Shown in pieces: positions 8,273 through 16,152 of a stretch of 35,885 nt of DNA (the stretch's first letter is position 1; every line of letters begins with the position of its first letter). Origin of the DNA: Granulicella sp. Lineage in GTDB: Bacteria > Acidobacteriota > Terriglobia > Terriglobales > Acidobacteriaceae. The notes beneath the pieces were generated by a model. It did not search any database. It worked only from the letters and a program-made list of their open reading frames with translations, and was not told where the DNA came from. The DNA lies in NCBI GenBank assembly GCA_027365345.1, contig DAHXNO010000080.1, forward strand, positions 1 to 35,885, written 5' to 3'. Both the position numbers and the translations under genes were made by a program.

Positions 8273-8542
8273 CTATGCAGCGGTAGTTGCCTCGGGCTCA
8301 GCGGCGCCGGGAACTTTCGGCTGCTTGGCCAGGATCTTGCTGACGGTTTCAGAGAGCTGAGCGCCGTTGGATGTCCAGTAATCGATGCGATCACGCCGCA
8401 GGCTCACGCTGGCGGGATTGGTGCGGGGGTTGTAGGTTCCAACCACTTCCACCGAACGGCCGTTGCGCGCACGGTCCTTCTCGATGACAACGACGCGGTA
8501 ATGGGGCTGCTTACGGGCGCCAACGCGCGCCAGGCGAATCAT
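8273..8542 (-). CDS. rpsP: 30S ribosomal protein S16
   Basis: S16 is a primary 16S rRNA binder needed for 30S assembly. The 89-residue product matches the family: MIRLARVGARKQPHYRVVV, then EVVGTYNPRTNP and RIDYWTSNGAQLSETV. A short Pro/Ala/Glu tail follows. ATG 8542 is the family-typical start. GTG 8548 lies in frame two codons upstream at better spacing from AGAGGAAA, so the true start may be GTG 8548. It is the first gene of the minus-strand cluster and has a recognisable promoter at 8720-8748. Confidence 0.97.
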   Translation of the reverse strand: MIRLARVGARKQPHYRVVVIEKDRARNGRSVEVVGTYNPRTNPASVSLRRDRIDYWTSNGAQLSETVSKILAKQPKVPGAAEPEATTAA

Positions 8543-8719
8543 CAACACAGGGTATTTCCTCTCAGAAAGACAGTGGTAAGGGTCTCGGGCGTCGTGATGC
8601 GATGAGTTGCGGCGGAAGCCCGGGTCTGGACGAAAGATCCGGATGAATCCGCGACCCATCGAATCGGTCCAGGTAGGCACGACCGGAGCAACCGACCGAC
8701 ACAAAAGTCCGAACAACTA

Positions 8720-8748
8720 AGTATCGCGGATTTTGGCAGGTTTCGCAA
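8720..8748 (-). promoter_or_regulatory. Sigma-70-type promoter of the rpsP operon
   Basis: On the minus strand TTGCGA (8748-8743) and GATACT (8725-8720) are separated by exactly 17 bases. The leader to rpsP would be about 170 bases. An inverted repeat (8745-8751 and 8762-8768) overlaps the -35 box. Confidence 0.65.
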
Positions 8749-8768
8749 TGGAAAAAAGCGGCCATTGC
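8745..8768. promoter_or_regulatory. Inverted repeat in the rpsP/PilZ divergent region
   Basis: GCAATGG (8745-8751) and CCATTGC (8762-8768) form a 7-bp dyad with a 10-base spacer, roughly one helical turn between arm centres on the same face. It overlaps the rpsP -35 box and lies just upstream of TACAAT (8781-8786), a candidate -10 for the PilZ gene. It has the geometry of a dimeric regulator site; the regulator is unknown. Confidence 0.45.
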
Positions 8769-8923
8769 AAAGGGGATGGGTACAATATCTCCCTCATCGA
8801 AGGGGTTGCAGCCAGTGTGCGGCTTTGGGAAAAAGGTTATCCGGAGGAGCAATCAGTGAATTAGAATTCTTTAGTAACAAAACTTCCATGCCTTTCGGTC
8901 GGGAGAGCGATAGCAAGGAATGC

Positions 8924-9271
8924 ATGGAGGGGAGGGGGGATCGGTTGACAACGCTCTATCGGTCCTATGAAAGTGTCCCGGTGCGGGCAGCGGTGCGCTT
9001 CCCGCTGCATCTGGAGATCGTTCTGCGCACCGCGGAGCAGGAGTATCCCGGGGTCACGGAGGATGTGTCGGCAAACGGCTTGCTCTTTGCCGCGCCGGAC
9101 CTTCCCCCTGTGGGTGCGGTCGTCCAGTTTGAAATCACGATGCCGGCAGCGATTATGGGCAGTTTAACCGATGTTCTGCTTCATTGCGTTGGACGGATTG
9201 TTCGCCACCAGCAGGTGGAAGACAAGTGTATGGCCGCAGCGGTCATTGATGAATACTCGTTTAGAGGCTGA
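8924..9271 (+). CDS. PilZ-domain protein, predicted c-di-GMP binder
   Basis: PilZ domains bind cyclic di-GMP. The product (115 residues from ATG 8924) has both binding motifs: R-A-A-V-R (RxxxR) about residues 21-25, and EDVSANG (D-x-S-x-x-G) about 25 residues later. Nothing but the PilZ domain is present. ATG 8924 has AAGGA upstream; TTG 8945 has a stronger purine run upstream and is a serious alternative, and ATG 8888 is less likely. An unused strong ribosome binding site (GGAGGAG at 8844-8850) precedes a three-codon GTG frame in another frame. The regulator gene begins six bases after the stop, so both are probably cotranscribed. Confidence 0.85.
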   Translation: MEGRGDRLTTLYRSYESVPVRAAVRFPLHLEIVLRTAEQEYPGVTEDVSANGLLFAAPDLPPVGAVVQFEITMPAAIMGSLTDVLLHCVGRIVRHQQVEDKCMAAAVIDEYSFRG

Positions 9272-9277
9272 GCAGTT

Positions 9278-10102
9278 ATGAGTGAAGCGTTGGACAATGA
9301 CGATGCAATGCAAGAACCCGATGCCGCCGCAGAAGGCAAAGGCGATCTGGATCCCGGCGGGTTGGATTCTGATGCGTCCTCTGACCAGGACGCCAGCGGT
9401 ATCCGGGTGATTCTGGCCGATTCCCAGGCGATCTACCGCGTGGGCATGCGGAAGGTCTTCGCCCTGGAGGACGACATCCGGGTGGTGGCGCAGGCGGAGA
9501 CCCTGGAGAACCTGTATGCGGCGTTGCAGCGTTTCCCAACCGATGTGGTGCTGCTGGAAGGGCATTTAATTGCGGGCACGGTGGATACGATTCCCGAACT
9601 GCTGCGCCGAGCGCCGGACGCCAAACTGATCGTGCAGATCTCCTCCAGCGACGAAGGAAATACGGTGGAGCTGTTTCGGCGTGGTGTGCGCGGCGTGGTG
9701 CCGCGCTCCATCTCGCCAGACATGCTGGTAAAGTGCGTGCGCAAGATCGCCGCCGGCGAGACCTGGATCGACAACCAATCGATTAGTTGGGTGATCGACG
9801 CCTATCGCGAGCAGGCGTCCATGCTGACCAACCCCAAGTCTCAGCCGCGGCTCTCGGAAAAAGAACTGGCGATTATCACCTGCATCACCCGTGGGATGCG
9901 CAATAAGGAGATCGCCTTCCAGATTGGAACCACCGAACAGGTGGTCAAGAACTACCTGCGCAAGATCTACGACAAGCTGGGTGTTGCGGACCGCCTGGAG
10001 TTGGCGCTGTATTGCCTGCACCACAAGATTCTCCAGACGAATCAAGGCCGGGCCGAGGCGCCGTTTGTCGATCCGGGAGTTCCGTTACGGGCCAAGCTGT
10101 AG
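9278..10102 (+). CDS. LuxR/NarL-type regulator with atypical (Asp-less) receiver
   Basis: The 274-residue protein has an acidic disordered N-terminus (1-40), a receiver-like domain (about 42-160) and a C-terminal LuxR-type helix-turn-helix (about 190-255, with LSEKELAIITCITRGMRNKE and TTEQVVKNYLRKIYDKLG). In the receiver, the phosphoacceptor Asp is replaced by Glu94 (DVVLLEGHLI), the acidic pocket has only Asp48 (VILADSQAIYR), and the conserved Lys is Arg143. It therefore probably cannot be phosphorylated in the standard way; Glu may mimic a permanently active state. It is directly linked to a PilZ gene, which suggests c-di-GMP-related control (inference). Identity as a LuxR-type regulator is confident. 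Confidence 0.9.
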   Translation: MSEALDNDDAMQEPDAAAEGKGDLDPGGLDSDASSDQDASGIRVILADSQAIYRVGMRKVFALEDDIRVVAQAETLENLYAALQRFPTDVVLLEGHLIAGTVDTIPELLRRAPDAKLIVQISSSDEGNTVELFRRGVRGVVPRSISPDMLVKCVRKIAAGETWIDNQSISWVIDAYREQASMLTNPKSQPRLSEKELAIITCITRGMRNKEIAFQIGTTEQVVKNYLRKIYDKLGVADRLELALYCLHHKILQTNQGRAEAPFVDPGVPLRAKL

Positions 10103-10183
10103 CCGGTTCCAGGGCTGGGACGCGCTGCGGCACGGCTCCCTGCGTCGGGCCCCAGCGTTCCGATTCCAAGCGAAAGAGGTGGA

Positions 10184-10236
10184 TGGAAGCCTGGCCCGTC
10201 CTTTCAGGGCGAAGACTGTCGCCCAGGAGGCTTCCA
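10184..10236 (+). other. Nested hairpin downstream of the regulator gene
   Basis: TGGAAGCCT (10184-10192) pairs with AGGCTTCCA (10228-10236), enclosing an inner GGGCGA/TCGCCC hairpin (10207-10212 and 10219-10224). No long U-tract follows. It lies in the 271-base spacer between the regulator and the MFS gene. It may be a transcript 3' end or a structured leader of the transporter; nothing else is seen in the spacer. Confidence 0.4.
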
Positions 10237-10373
10237 GTCGGGATCTTTCAGCATGGCGATGACGTTGCTGATTCCATCGCACTGTCTCCGCACATCGGCG
10301 CGGAACCGGCGTCCAAAGCCGGGTACGAGAGTGGGGCCCTGCGCCGGGTCGGGCGTTTGAGGATCGATGGACC

Positions 10374-11678
10374 ATGAGCCTGCCGCAGCCGTTTTGCCTG
10401 TTGAGCGTCCGCCAGAGGCGTGTCTTTCTGGCCTGCTTTCTCAGTTGGTCGCTGGATGCGTTTGACTTCTTTCTCCTCACCTTCTGTCTTGATTCGGTAA
10501 GAGCTACCTTTCATCTTTCACTGAAGGGCGTGGCGGAGGCCCTGTTCTGGACCCTGGCGATGCGACCGCTGGGGGCGCTCCTGTTTGGCTCTCTGGCGGA
10601 ACGGTTTGGGCGCCGCCCTACGCTGATGCTGAATATCGGCTGCTCCAGCATCTTTGCGCTGGCTTCGGCATTGGCTCCAAACTGGCAGGTCTTTCTTTGG
10701 CTTCGCGCGTTGTATGGCGTGGCCATGGGAGGAGAGTGGGGCGTGGGAGCTGCCTTGGCCATGGAGACCTTGCCTATGGAGACTCGGGGATTCTTCTCTG
10801 GCCTTCTGCAGGAAGGCTATGTTTTCGGCAATCTGGTGGCCGCTGCGGTGGCGGGATTGTTCGGTCTATCCGTAGCCCACCTGCATGCGCAGGGCTTTGC
10901 CGCAAGTTGGCGAATGCTGTTTGTCCTCGGCTCGCTTCCGGCGCCCATGGTGTTCTATCTCTTGTTCAAAGCAGAGGAGTCTCCAAGCTGGGAGCCGGCC
11001 AGCCGGAGGCGGTTGCAGCACAACGCCCAACCGCGCCAGACCCTTGTGGCTCGCGCAATCAAGGGAGCCCGCCGGGGAGTGCGGCTGAGTGGAATCTTTC
11101 TGTTCCTCGCCCTGCTGATGTTCGCCTTCAACTCCTTCAGTCATGGCACCCAGGATCTGTATCCGGTCTTCCTCCACCATGATGACCGGATGAGTCTGCC
11201 GCTGGTCTCCCTGGTGGCGATGGTGGGTAGCCTGGGAGCATTTTGTGGCGGCCTCGTCTACGGTACGCTCTCTGAGCGGCTAGGCAGACGGAAGACGATT
11301 GTTGTAGCGGCTTCGCTGGCCATCCCCGTGATTCCGCTGTGGGCATGGAGCCATACCACGGTGGTGCTGGCGCTGGGCGGATTTCTGATGCAGTTCATGG
11401 TCCAGGGGGCGTGGGGCGTCATTCCCGTGCATCTGAATGAACTGGCCCCGCCCGCGGTCCGCGCGGTGTTTCCCGGAGTAGCCTACCAGTTAGGGAACCT
11501 GCTCGCCTCGCGGAATGGAGTGTTTCAGGCCGCGATCGCGGCCCATTTCTACCAGGGCAGACTGGCGCCGGTGATGGCGTGGACGGCCCTGCTGGCAGGG
11601 TGTCTGGTGGCCGTGGTCACCTGGCTTGGTCCGGAAGCCAAGGGAGCGGACTTGTCGAGTGTCGCCATGGGTGAGTAG
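10374..11678 (+). CDS. MFS transporter, sialate/carboxylate:H+ symporter-like
   Basis: The 434-residue protein has about 12 hydrophobic segments and the MFS loop motifs AERFGRRPTLML after TM2 and SERLGRRKTIVV after TM8. The segment RALYGVAMGGEWGVGAALAMETLP is typical of the SHS branch (lactate/sialate:H+ symporters, with G-G-E-W-G). It lies in the inner membrane and likely imports a small organic acid; the substrate cannot be read from the sequence. The ATG at 10374 follows a GAGGA about 11 bases upstream. The gene for phenylalanine hydroxylase begins 76 bases downstream, so an aromatic substrate is conceivable but unproven. Confidence 0.88.
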   Translation: MSLPQPFCLLSVRQRRVFLACFLSWSLDAFDFFLLTFCLDSVRATFHLSLKGVAEALFWTLAMRPLGALLFGSLAERFGRRPTLMLNIGCSSIFALASALAPNWQVFLWLRALYGVAMGGEWGVGAALAMETLPMETRGFFSGLLQEGYVFGNLVAAAVAGLFGLSVAHLHAQGFAASWRMLFVLGSLPAPMVFYLLFKAEESPSWEPASRRRLQHNAQPRQTLVARAIKGARRGVRLSGIFLFLALLMFAFNSFSHGTQDLYPVFLHHDDRMSLPLVSLVAMVGSLGAFCGGLVYGTLSERLGRRKTIVVAASLAIPVIPLWAWSHTTVVLALGGFLMQFMVQGAWGVIPVHLNELAPPAVRAVFPGVAYQLGNLLASRNGVFQAAIAAHFYQGRLAPVMAWTALLAGCLVAVVTWLGPEAKGADLSSVAMGE

Positions 11679-11754
11679 CCTTGGAGTCGTCCTGACGAGC
11701 CATCTCCGGGAGCAGCGAGGAGCGCCGGGAACGGGAACAGATTGGGAGGATCCT

Positions 11755-12564
11755 ATGCCTACATCGTTGGTTGGTTCTGCGGAACCCAAACCAGACCCAG
11801 GCAAGCCGGCTACAAGGCCCCAAAGCGAGCTGGCGGCTGCGCAGCCGTACTTGATCGAGCAGGATTGGGCTGCGTATACGCTCGAACAGCATGCGATCTG
11901 GAAGGAACTGGTCACGCGCCGTCTGCCCCAGCTACAGCAGCACGCATCGATTGCGTACCTGGAAGGCTTTGAGCAGATTGGGTTGCAGGTGGATCAACTG
12001 CCGCAGTTGAAGCAGGTGAGTGCTCGGCTGGAGCCCCGGACGGGATGGAACTCCACGCCGGTGAGTGGCTTTCTGCCTGCCGACGCATTCTTTGAGATGT
12101 TGGCGGCGCGCAGGTTTCCTACCACCACCTGGATTCGAAGCCGCGGCTCCATGGAGTACACGCCGGAGCCGGAGATCTTTCATGATGTCTTCGGGCACGT
12201 TCCCATGCACGCCCATCCTGTGTTTGCCAACTTCTTGCAGGAGTACGGCCGGGTTTGCGCGGGGTTGAAGAGCGCCGGCGCGCTGGAGCGCCTGGGACGG
12301 CTTTTCTGGTTCACGGTAGAGTTTGGCGTGATTCATGAGGCCGGGAAGATCAAGGTCTATGGCAGCGGATTGATCTCCTCGCACGGCGAGTGCACCCATC
12401 TGGTGGAGCGAGGGCCGGGTCTGGAGATCCGCGAGTTCGATCTCGCGAAGGTGATGGATACCGTGGTGGACGTCAGCCAGATGCAACCGGTGTTGTACGC
12501 CATTGAAAGCTTCGATCAGATCTATGAGGCAGCCAGAGAGGCTGAATCCCGCCTGGGAGTGTAG
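11755..12564 (+). CDS. phhA: Phenylalanine 4-monooxygenase
   Basis: This pterin-dependent, non-haem iron enzyme converts phenylalanine to tyrosine with O2. The 269-residue product is the short bacterial form without the regulatory ACT domain. Iron ligands are visible in HDVFGHVP (two His) and in WFTVEFGVIHE (Glu). Other family blocks are DWAAYTLEQHAIWKEL, EGFEQIGL, GFLPADAFFEMLAARRFP and the active-site YTPEPEIFHD. The start at 11755 has a perfect ribosome binding site (GGGAGGA) seven bases before. The frame is open further upstream, but that part overlaps the transporter gene and is not used. Confidence 0.97.
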   Translation: MPTSLVGSAEPKPDPGKPATRPQSELAAAQPYLIEQDWAAYTLEQHAIWKELVTRRLPQLQQHASIAYLEGFEQIGLQVDQLPQLKQVSARLEPRTGWNSTPVSGFLPADAFFEMLAARRFPTTTWIRSRGSMEYTPEPEIFHDVFGHVPMHAHPVFANFLQEYGRVCAGLKSAGALERLGRLFWFTVEFGVIHEAGKIKVYGSGLISSHGECTHLVERGPGLEIREFDLAKVMDTVVDVSQMQPVLYAIESFDQIYEAAREAESRLGV

Positions 12565-12723
12565 CCGCAAAATTGTGCTTGCCATTCTCCGCCAGCATCG
12601 ATAGGATCTCTCTATGAGCTGGATGCGCAGCGCGGCCTGTTGTCCCTGTCCTGACCTTGGGGTCTGGGACGCTGCCTGTGGTTGAGTGCTGCATCAGCTA
12701 AAATTTCCCAAATTACCCCAAGT

Positions 12724-12757
12724 GCCCACGAAATCCATCGTGGGCTTTTGTGTTTTT
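12724..12757 (+). terminator. Rho-independent terminator between phhA and the sulfite reductase
   Basis: GCCCACGA (12724-12731) pairs with TCGTGGGC (12738-12745), loop of six bases, followed by TTTTGTGTTTTT. It lies 160 bases after phhA and only 38 bases before the next start codon. It may end the phhA transcript. Alternatively, if a promoter lies at TAAAAT (12699-12704), it would be in the leader of the siroheme operon and act as an attenuator. Confidence 0.85.
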
Positions 12758-12794
12758 GGCGGTTTGAGTGGATCCGAGGAGATGGGAGAACACA

Positions 12795-14522
12795 TTGAGT
12801 GAGACGGCGACGCAGGGTGTAAGTACGTTGGCGGCGAAGGAGACAAAGGCGCAGCGCTCCGAGCGGTTGAAGCTGGAGAAGAATCCCTGGCAGGCCTGGG
12901 ATGAGGTGCGCCGGTTCGCCCGCGAGGGGCGCGGCAGCGTGCTGCCGGAGTGGGCGGAGTTCTACTTCAAGTGGTGGGGCATCTACACCCAGGGCGATGG
13001 CGCCGGCGTCACCGGCGGCTCCGGCGGTCAGGGCAAGGCCACGGAGTACTTCATGATGCGGATCGGGTTGCCCAATGGACTCCTCACCGCCCGGCAACTG
13101 CATGCGATTGCAGACATCACGGAGAGATATGCGCGGGGCGTGGCTGACATAACCACACGGCAGAACATCCAACTCCACTGGTTGACCATCCAAGCCCTGC
13201 CGGAGGTGGTGGATGCGCTCAGCGCCATCGGGTTGAGTCCCAAAGGGGCTTGCGGGGATGTGGTTCGCAACGTCACCGGATGTCCCTTGGCCGGGCTGGA
13301 TCGGCACGAGCTTCTGGACGCCTCGCCGCTGGCGGTGGAGGCAGCGCGCATGCTCACCGCCAATCCGGAGTTCTACAATCTGCCCCGTAAGTTCAAGATC
13401 AGCATCACTGGATGCCCAATCTGGTGCAGCTTTCCGGAGATCAACGATGTGGCGCTTACGGGATTGAAGCGCATCAAGGATGGCCGGGCAGAGGTAGGGT
13501 ACAGCGTGCGCGTGGGTGGTGGGCTTTCCACCGAGCCTCACCTGGCCGTGCGGCTCAATGCCTTTGTGCCGCAGGACAAGGCGTTGGCGGTGGTGCAGGC
13601 GGTCTGCGCGATCTTCCGCGATCAGGAGGTGTTGCGCCAGAGCCGCACCCATGCTCGCCTGAAGTACCTGTTTCTCAAGCATGGCTGGACGGCGGACCAG
13701 ATGTTGGCGTCCATCGAAGAAAGAATCGGATTCCAATTCGATCCCTGCGAAGAAGGGCCGGTCGCCGAGGATGTGTACCGCGATCATGTCGGCGTGGTTC
13801 CGCAACGGCAGCATGGATTGAGTTCGATTGGTGTCACGGTGCTGAACGGCCGCTTGAATCCGGCTCAACTGCATGGATTGGCGGCTTTGAGTGAGACCTA
13901 TGGTGATGGATCGCTGCGCGCCACCATCGGGCAGAATATAGTGCTGGTCAATCTGCCCAGCGCGAAGACTGCGGAGGTGGTGCAGAAGATCGTGGCGCTG
14001 GGGCTGGAGGTGCGGCCCAACGTCTTCTATCGCGGAGCGGTGGCCTGCACCGGAACCGAGTTCTGCAAACTCGCGATTGCGGAGACCAAACATTTCAATC
14101 AATGGCTGGTTGGCGAACTGGAAGAGCGGCTGCCGGGGTTCGATCAGCAGATCCGGCTGCATGTCACCGGCTGCACCAACAGTTGCGGGCAGAGTTGGCT
14201 GGCGGATATCGGGCTGGAAGGCAAGAAGATCAAGCACGAAGGGCAGATGGTGGACGCCTTTTACTTCTGCGTTGGCGGAGCAGTGGGGCAGTATGCTGGA
14301 ATTGCCCGGCAGATTGGCTTCCGCGCCGCCGCCCAGGATTGTCCGGACGCAATCGAGCGGCTGTTGCGCGGCTATCTCTTTCAGCGCGAAGACGGCGAGA
14401 ATCTGCGCGCCTTCTTCCGCCGCAAGAGCGATGAGGAGTTGCGGGCGCTGCTGGCCGGCGCAGCCATAGAGGCCGTGAACCGCGACCCCGCGCCGGGACG
14501 CGTGCCCGCCAACGTTGGTTGA
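12795..14522 (+). CDS. Ferredoxin-type assimilatory sulfite (or nitrite) reductase
   Basis: This enzyme carries siroheme and a 4Fe-4S cluster and performs the six-electron reduction of sulfite to sulfide (or nitrite to ammonia). Cluster cysteines are seen in ACTGTEFCKLA and HVTGCTNSCGQ. The two ferredoxin-like half-domains (FMMRIGLPNG and SIGVTVLNGRL) and the anion-site segment LPRKFKISITG are present. The K-x-K pair there is typical of sulfite reductases, whereas nitrite reductases usually have K-x-N; a Tyr (GIYTQG) and Cys (GACGDVVRN) also match the M. tuberculosis-type sulfite reductase. Sulfite is therefore favoured. TTG 12795 follows GGGAGA; GTG 12768 is the alternative start. The product is about 575 residues. 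The siroheme synthesis genes follow directly, which fits cofactor supply. Confidence 0.93.
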   Translation: MSETATQGVSTLAAKETKAQRSERLKLEKNPWQAWDEVRRFAREGRGSVLPEWAEFYFKWWGIYTQGDGAGVTGGSGGQGKATEYFMMRIGLPNGLLTARQLHAIADITERYARGVADITTRQNIQLHWLTIQALPEVVDALSAIGLSPKGACGDVVRNVTGCPLAGLDRHELLDASPLAVEAARMLTANPEFYNLPRKFKISITGCPIWCSFPEINDVALTGLKRIKDGRAEVGYSVRVGGGLSTEPHLAVRLNAFVPQDKALAVVQAVCAIFRDQEVLRQSRTHARLKYLFLKHGWTADQMLASIEERIGFQFDPCEEGPVAEDVYRDHVGVVPQRQHGLSSIGVTVLNGRLNPAQLHGLAALSETYGDGSLRATIGQNIVLVNLPSAKTAEVVQKIVALGLEVRPNVFYRGAVACTGTEFCKLAIAETKHFNQWLVGELEERLPGFDQQIRLHVTGCTNSCGQSWLADIGLEGKKIKHEGQMVDAFYFCVGGAVGQYAGIARQIGFRAAAQDCPDAIERLLRGYLFQREDGENLRAFFRRKSDEELRALLAGAAIEAVNRDPAPGRVPANVG

Positions 14523-14534
14523 GAAAGAGAGAGT

Positions 14535-15197
14535 ATGAGTCTGTTCCCAGTATTTTTGAAGTTGGAGGGCCGGCCCTGCGTGGTGGTAGGGGCCGGGCGA
14601 GTGGCTGAAGGAAAGATTGAGAGCCTCCTCACAGCCGAAGCCCGGGTTACCGTGATTGCCCCGGAGGCCGGCTTGCGCGTGCAGCAGTGGGCAGAGTCCG
14701 GGGATCTGCGCTGGGAGCCAAGAGAGTATCGCGATGGAGATCTGGCAGGGGCATTTTTGGTGGTGGCGGGAACCTCAACTCCCGCGGTGAATCGAGCCGT
14801 GTTTGCGGAGGCCAATGCGGCCGGGGCTCTGTGCAACGCCGTGGATGATCCGCCCTTCTGTGACTTCTACTTTCCCAGCGTGGTGCGGCGTGGCGATTTG
14901 CAGATTGCGATCTCTACCGGTGGAGAAAGCCCCGCGCTGGCGCAGCGGTTGCGCAGGGAGATCCAGCAGGCGCTGCCGTTGGATATCGGAGCGTGGCTCA
15001 AGGAGCTGGGATTGCTGCGGCGTGAAGTAACCACCCTGGAGCCGGCCGATGAGGAACGCAGGCTCTTTCTGCATCAGTTGGCGCAGCGCGAGGTTTGCGG
15101 GTATGAGCAGTGCCCCTCACGGCTGCGGGCTCGATTGCACGCAGTGGAGCGCGGGCTGGCGCCGGGGGCGGCGCCGCAGAACGAGGGGGATTCATGA
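14535..15197 (+). CDS. Precorrin-2 dehydrogenase / sirohydrochlorin ferrochelatase
   Basis: This enzyme oxidises precorrin-2 to sirohydrochlorin with NAD+ and inserts Fe2+ to give siroheme, as the N-terminal half of CysG and yeast Met8 do. The NAD-binding motif is VVVGAGRVAEGKIESLL. The catalytic Asp lies in CNAVDDPPFCDFYFP, followed by RRGDLQIAISTGGESPALAQRLR. The 220-residue length fits the stand-alone form; the C-terminal part is longer than the minimum and contains two Cys (VCGYEQC). It starts 12 bases after the reductase and overlaps the next start codon by four bases, a tight operon. Confidence 0.94.
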   Translation: MSLFPVFLKLEGRPCVVVGAGRVAEGKIESLLTAEARVTVIAPEAGLRVQQWAESGDLRWEPREYRDGDLAGAFLVVAGTSTPAVNRAVFAEANAAGALCNAVDDPPFCDFYFPSVVRRGDLQIAISTGGESPALAQRLRREIQQALPLDIGAWLKELGLLRREVTTLEPADEERRLFLHQLAQREVCGYEQCPSRLRARLHAVERGLAPGAAPQNEGDS

Positions 15198-15994
15198 CCA
15201 GCGCAGAGAAGGGCGTAGTGTACCTGGTGGGCGCAGGTCCCGGAGATCCGGAGCTGCTCACCCTGCGCGCGTTGCGCCTGCTGGAGACTGCCGATGTGGT
15301 CTTCTATGACGATCTGGTGCCGGAGCAGATCCTGGCGCTGGCGCAACGCCATGCTTTGGTGACCAGCGTGGGCAAACGCTGTGGACGGCCGCGCATCTCC
15401 CAGGCCGGAATCAATGCGTTGCTGATCGAATCGGCCCGTGCCGGGCAGAGTGTGGTGCGGCTGAAGAGCGGCGATCCGCTGGTTTTTGGCCGAGCGGGGG
15501 AGGAGCTAGCAGCGTTGCGCGCCGCGGGCGTGCGGTTTGAGGTGGTTCCTGGGATAACAGCGGCCTTGGCCGCAGGAGCTGCCTTGCAGTTGCCGCTGAC
15601 GGATCGAAACAGCGCGAGCAAGCTGATCTTCTGCACCGGGCATCATGCCGATGGAAAGCAGGCGGCGCCGCTCTGGCGCGGACCCCTGCCAACCGATGCC
15701 ACCGTGGTGGTGTACATGCCGGGACGCGATCTGGAGCGGATCGCACGGGAACTGGCCGAGGCGGGAGTGGCCGGCGATGTGGCGTGCTGCGCCATCAGCC
15801 ATGCGGCGACAGAGCGGCAGAGCTGGGTTGCCGCGCGATTGGATGGTCTGGCGAAGGTGGAGTGTGGACCGGCTCCGGTGTTGCTGGTGGTGGGACGCAC
15901 CATGGCTCCGTTGCTCGCCGCGGATAGGCCGGAGATGCTGGCTGGGTTGTTTGTTTCGGCAGCAGGCACGGCGGAGGAAGTAGACCCGCGGTGA
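15194..15994 (+). CDS. cobA: Uroporphyrinogen-III C-methyltransferase
   Basis: It makes precorrin-2 from uroporphyrinogen III with two S-adenosylmethionine molecules. All family blocks are present: VYLVGAGPGDPELLTLRAL at the N-terminus, VGKRCGRPRISQ, VVRLKSGDPLVFGRAGEE and VVPGITAALAAGA. The 266-residue length is normal for SumT/CobA. The ATG at 15194 has GAGGGGGA upstream and overlaps the preceding stop as ATGA. The preceding gene supplies the two later steps, so the reductase operon makes its own siroheme. The gene symbol is by family; sometimes the same protein is called CysG-A or NirE. Confidence 0.95.
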   Translation: MTSAEKGVVYLVGAGPGDPELLTLRALRLLETADVVFYDDLVPEQILALAQRHALVTSVGKRCGRPRISQAGINALLIESARAGQSVVRLKSGDPLVFGRAGEELAALRAAGVRFEVVPGITAALAAGAALQLPLTDRNSASKLIFCTGHHADGKQAAPLWRGPLPTDATVVVYMPGRDLERIARELAEAGVAGDVACCAISHAATERQSWVAARLDGLAKVECGPAPVLLVVGRTMAPLLAADRPEMLAGLFVSAAGTAEEVDPR

Positions 15995-16105
15995 GCGTGG
16001 AGGCTCATCCGGCAGCGTGAAAGGATCTTTCCGGTGGACGGGTGTTGTCGGGCTGGCATAGAAGAGCAGAGGCAACGCACCTCCGCAGCCGCAGGTTGCG
16101 TCAGC

Positions 16106-16145
16106 CTTTGTCGGCCCGGCAAGGAAGCTTGCCGGGCCGGCAAAG
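16106..16145. terminator. Bidirectional hairpin between cobA and the M61 peptidase
   Basis: An 18-bp stem with one mismatch (16106-16123 with 16128-16145, 4-base loop) sits between two genes that converge (stops at 15994 and 16153). The long GC stem without a U-tract suggests a bidirectional transcription barrier more than a classical terminator. Confidence 0.6.
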
Positions 16146-16152
16146 CAGAGCG

